This document shows positions 61,211-64,000 of a DNA stretch of 64,000 nucleotides, piece after piece. Position 1 is the stretch's first letter, and every line of letters begins with the position of its first letter. Position numbers and translations under genes: made by a program. This DNA is from Ladona fulva (taxonomy: Eukaryota > Arthropoda > Insecta > Odonata > Libellulidae). The notes beneath the pieces are model-generated. The model was given only the letters and a program-made list of their open reading frames with translations, did not search any database and was not told where the DNA came from. The stretch lies in contig KZ308315.1 of assembly GCA_000376725.2 (NCBI GenBank), forward strand, positions 443,672 through 507,671, read 5' to 3'.

Positions 61211-61739
61211 TTAGAAAATCAAATTGAGAACTGTCCTGCAGACTCAAAGTGAGTTTAGTAAGAAATAAGTCCTATTAAAACTCATTTTATCATCTTTAAT
61301 TACATATTTCGGCTCTAAATTACAGGGATGACAATAAATTCGAAAATCTTCGTAGCTCATATCCAGTACTATCAAACTAAGCTAACAATAAGACGAGAGG
61401 TTTTAGATATTCTTCCATACAAATATGCTATCTTTAATCCTGCCTTTAAATTTCCCAGTTGAGAATCAACGGACCCTTCGGCCAGTATGTATGTAAAATA
61501 GAATTATGAAATAAGAAAAATGAGAAATAATTCAGCAGGTTGAGATGGAAGGGAAATTATATAAATTCTATCGTTACGCCAAAATAAATAGCAGCTACTA
61601 TTAATGATATTTGATAGATTTTCTTCGGATGCCAATTGACGCAATTTAATATTAAAACTCATTTAAAATTATTTTAAGTAAAGGCCATGACGTTATAAAT
61701 GTTCATAAATGAATGCTAATATCATTATTAATATAATTA

Positions 61740-61800
61740 AATTATTGAAACACACTAGAAAATTATTAATTATTAAAAAAAATTAATAATTGCATTATAA
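61740..61800. repeat. AT-rich imperfect palindrome
   Basis: AATTATTAATTATTAA faces TTAATAATT across an A-run. It is likely low-complexity. Confidence 0.4.
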
Positions 61801-61851
61801 TACTACTTTCACGAAACCTTATTTAGGTGAACGGATTAATTTACTGTAAGT

Positions 61852-62451
61852 CATCTTTTGGTGCAGGGTAGAGAAAATATTTTAATTACTTTCATTTACT
61901 TTTGAATATATGTAGTACATGATTATGACAGTATGAAATGTAACTAAGTATGAGTGAAACTGAATAACACTCCCTTTCTAGAGTCACTCCACGTTAAATG
62001 GTATATCAGATGGTGTAGGGTATAAATATCGTACTAGACCAGAATTCGTGGTACGACATTATAGAAGAAAGAAGAAAAGTATTGTAATGTCCACATTATA
62101 TTCTTATTTTTCACGATGTTTCAGCAAAAATGTCGTCATCAGGTTCAATGGCTGATAAATGTCCAGCTGATGGCGTTGCAGCGAAACCGGTAGTGGAAAA
62201 TAAAAGAATATAGTGTGTAAATTACATAGTTTCTCTCCATTCTTTATTTTAATGTTGTAGGGTTTGTGCTGTATTCATGCAAGAGTCTTCTAACACAGCA
62301 TTCGGACTTAGAGAAGGAATCAACGGAGAAGTACCTCAAACCTCATCCTACTTAGAAGGTTTCATTCCCTCTCCAAGGTCATAGGCAGCTAACGGTGGAG
62401 GTGTTGATAATCCAATCAGCCCTCCGACTCAGAACTTTACACGCAGACGCT
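61852..62451 (+). repeat. composite repeat (body plus family C) interrupted by a fold-back
   Basis: The body block at 61852-61960 resembles 49005 and 51510. Family C sequence follows from about 62295 ('aacacagcattcggacttag' to 'aactttac'). Between them lies the fold-back at 62074-62215, which the 51510 copy lacks. The shared blocks keep order and orientation. The distance difference is roughly explained by the insertion. Confidence 0.5.
62074..62215. mobile_element. fold-back with two opposed hammerhead-like cores
   Basis: Outer arms 'gtaatgtccacattatattc' and the complement of 'agaatatagtgtgtaaattac' match with few differences. The minus core is CTGATGA (62142-62136) with GAAAC (62122-62118). 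The plus core is CTGATGG (62167-62173) with GAAACCGGTA (62183-62192). The whole is about 140 bp with no coding capacity. It is placed with the Penelope-like fragments because of the ACCGGT-type end, and is a fold-back derivative or inverted terminal-repeat pair. Confidence 0.65.
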
Positions 62452-62454
62452 CAT

Positions 62455-64000
62455 GCAATAAAAGCAATCCTCAGAAGAAATAGAAATACCCGTTTCCGAC
62501 GTTTTTTATACGGTCGGCCTAGAAAAGAGGGCACTTGGCAACCAGTTGTAGATGATACTGTGACGTACCAAACAAAAGAAGAAGTCATTTTGAGAACGAA
62601 AGTGAGTAAAGAGAGAAACGTGGAAACAAAGATTGGAGAAAGGAAATAAGAATACGGATTAACAAAACGTAGGTCGACGAGGAAGGCTAACGCTTCTGGA
62701 GGGCGGAAGGCCTCCGGGAGGGGTAGTTGAAGGAGGAAGGCAGTTGAAAAGAAGGCGAGGGAGAAGAAGAATGAGAGAAACGTCGGGTGAGTGTAAAAGC
62801 TGAGAATAATTCATTTCACGAGGCAGTTTTTTTTTCGGGAAATAAATCTGGGAGAGAGATATTTCTGCAAAAGTGAAAGAAATCTTTGCGAGTGGAAGAA
62901 TTATGAGAAGACTTTATCGTTTTAGACGCACGAACAGAAAAATTGCGACCCAAAATGTCATGCTAGGAAAGTTTTGAGGAAGATAGTTTTCGCTGATCCA
63001 GACTGAGATACGTTTATTAAGCAATTTCGTCGTTTACGGTAAGATGCTTTGGAAAGATAGTGAAGTTTTGGGGAATGTGTTCATTTTATTTTCCCTTGAT
63101 TTAGGACCCGCATGAAGAAGGTAACATTAACTACATTAATTTTAATTAACTCTGATTTAAATAAAATCGTCGATAGATGATCATTATTTTAATTCGCCTT
63201 ATTCTCCCCGGTTCAACTCCAGACGTTTAAAACTGTTTCCATAAGAAATATACGTTTTATTGCTCGCATAGTATATTTCATTTGCAAAATTAAATTAGAA
63301 AAAATAGCCGTAAGAAATCGAGACAAACGCCAAAAGAAGGGAAATTGAATTGGAATTCTTACATTGGCCGTGAAAAATAGATTCCGATTCGAAATTCCGA
63401 GAATTTTGATAACATAGACGAACGTTTTGAGATACTTGGTGGTTATAAACAACCCGTCCCCCTGACAACCAATTCCGTTGTTAAATCCGAGCTCATGAGT
63501 GGCCGGTTGAGAATCAATGGGCACTTCAGATAATAATATACAGTACAATATAAATAAGCATTGATGTTGAAGTCAGTAAATTTTATAATTTTTTAAAATA
63601 ATTGTTGCTATTGATAAGCAAAATACAAAATGCTACGTGACCACGATGAACTGTCACGATATTTATAGTTTTAGAATGATTTCATGGTCATCGATTGTTC
63701 CAAAGTAGGAATTCTTCATATAAAAAGTTATTTTCCTTCACGATTGCCAAAATCTGCGTAATTCACCTGTTTAGAATAGAAAATGTACGCATTCTTTTTT
63801 TCTTCGCCTTTTTTGAGGTTTCGGAATCGTCATATAAGGCAGTGAACACTTAAGTTTGTATCTTGGGTGAAAATAAACAGAATTTCCCTGGGACCTTTTC
63901 CGAAACCGGGATACGAAGATATGTGAGTTTCTTACGATACCATCTGCAGCCAGACAAATATAAAGTAGTAATTTATTGTGAAATTTCATATTTGTAGTCT
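62455..64000. other. gene-free stretch to the window end; GA-rich near 62570-62800
   Basis: The frame at 62395-62649 begins within a family C copy and ends in GA-rich DNA, so it is not gene-like. The minus frame at 63213-63548 (111 codons) has no domain. Nothing else was recognised. Confidence 0.5.

Noticed and set aside
1..64000. CRISPR array, prokaryotic operons or phage
   Set aside because: No regularly spaced repeats, no dense coding and no ribosome binding sites with long frames. Content is eukaryotic throughout.

Overview
This window looks like non-coding, repeat-rich nuclear DNA from an arthropod, most likely an insect. It is AT-rich and I could not assign any open frame to a cellular gene: the longest frame is 187 codons and matches nothing I recognise. 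The GC-richer stretches are open in several frames at once, which is what composition alone produces. The recognisable content is retroelement debris: tRNA-derived SINEs with Pol III A and B boxes, a decayed non-LTR retrotransposon (LINE) with a characteristic 3' hairpin, short fragments that look Penelope-related and carry hammerhead-ribozyme-like cores, and a separate dispersed family around ACCTCACTCCTC. The mixture fits a large insect genome, but the order cannot be fixed from the sequence. The window is probably intergenic or inside a long intron.

Layout. 1-5 kb: AT-rich DNA with a 639-bp tandem duplication joined at the single N at 2106. 4.7-5.4 kb: two SINE relics and a hammerhead-like fragment. 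5.4-8.1 kb: the longest open frame and a CpG-bearing GC-richer block. 8.16-8.51 kb: a striking SINE fold-back (91-bp inverted arms, a 41-bp palindrome between them, a 12-bp target-site duplication outside). 8.5-20 kb: mostly featureless. 20.4-20.9 kb: a LINE 3' end beside a short Penelope-like insertion with a 14-bp direct repeat. 27.7-29.8 kb: a dense cluster with a fold-back plus tandem copy, two same-strand SINEs, an ACCTCACTCCTC-family copy and a perfect 58-bp direct repeat. 38.0-38.4 kb: a CpG-rich island with a TATA box and a Kozak-like ATG, the best promoter candidate. 40.6-41.3 kb: a second duplication around the other N (41046), including 119 bp copied from 3.5 kb upstream. 42.9-44.8 kb: a 78-bp inverted pair sharing an in-frame peptide. 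46.7-47.4 kb: the degenerate LINE. 48.8-52.9 kb: further SINE and repeat copies. 54.1 kb: a strong G-quadruplex motif. 56.4-62.5 kb: hammerhead-like inverted pairs, a perfect 15-bp hairpin, a SINE with a perfect 13-bp target-site duplication, and a compound repeat interrupted by a fold-back.

No set of genes works together here. The recurring theme is inverted, fold-back organisation of small retroelements, three times with hammerhead-like cores facing each other. Both ambiguous bases sit exactly at duplication junctions, so those two duplications should be treated as possible assembly artefacts until checked with reads.
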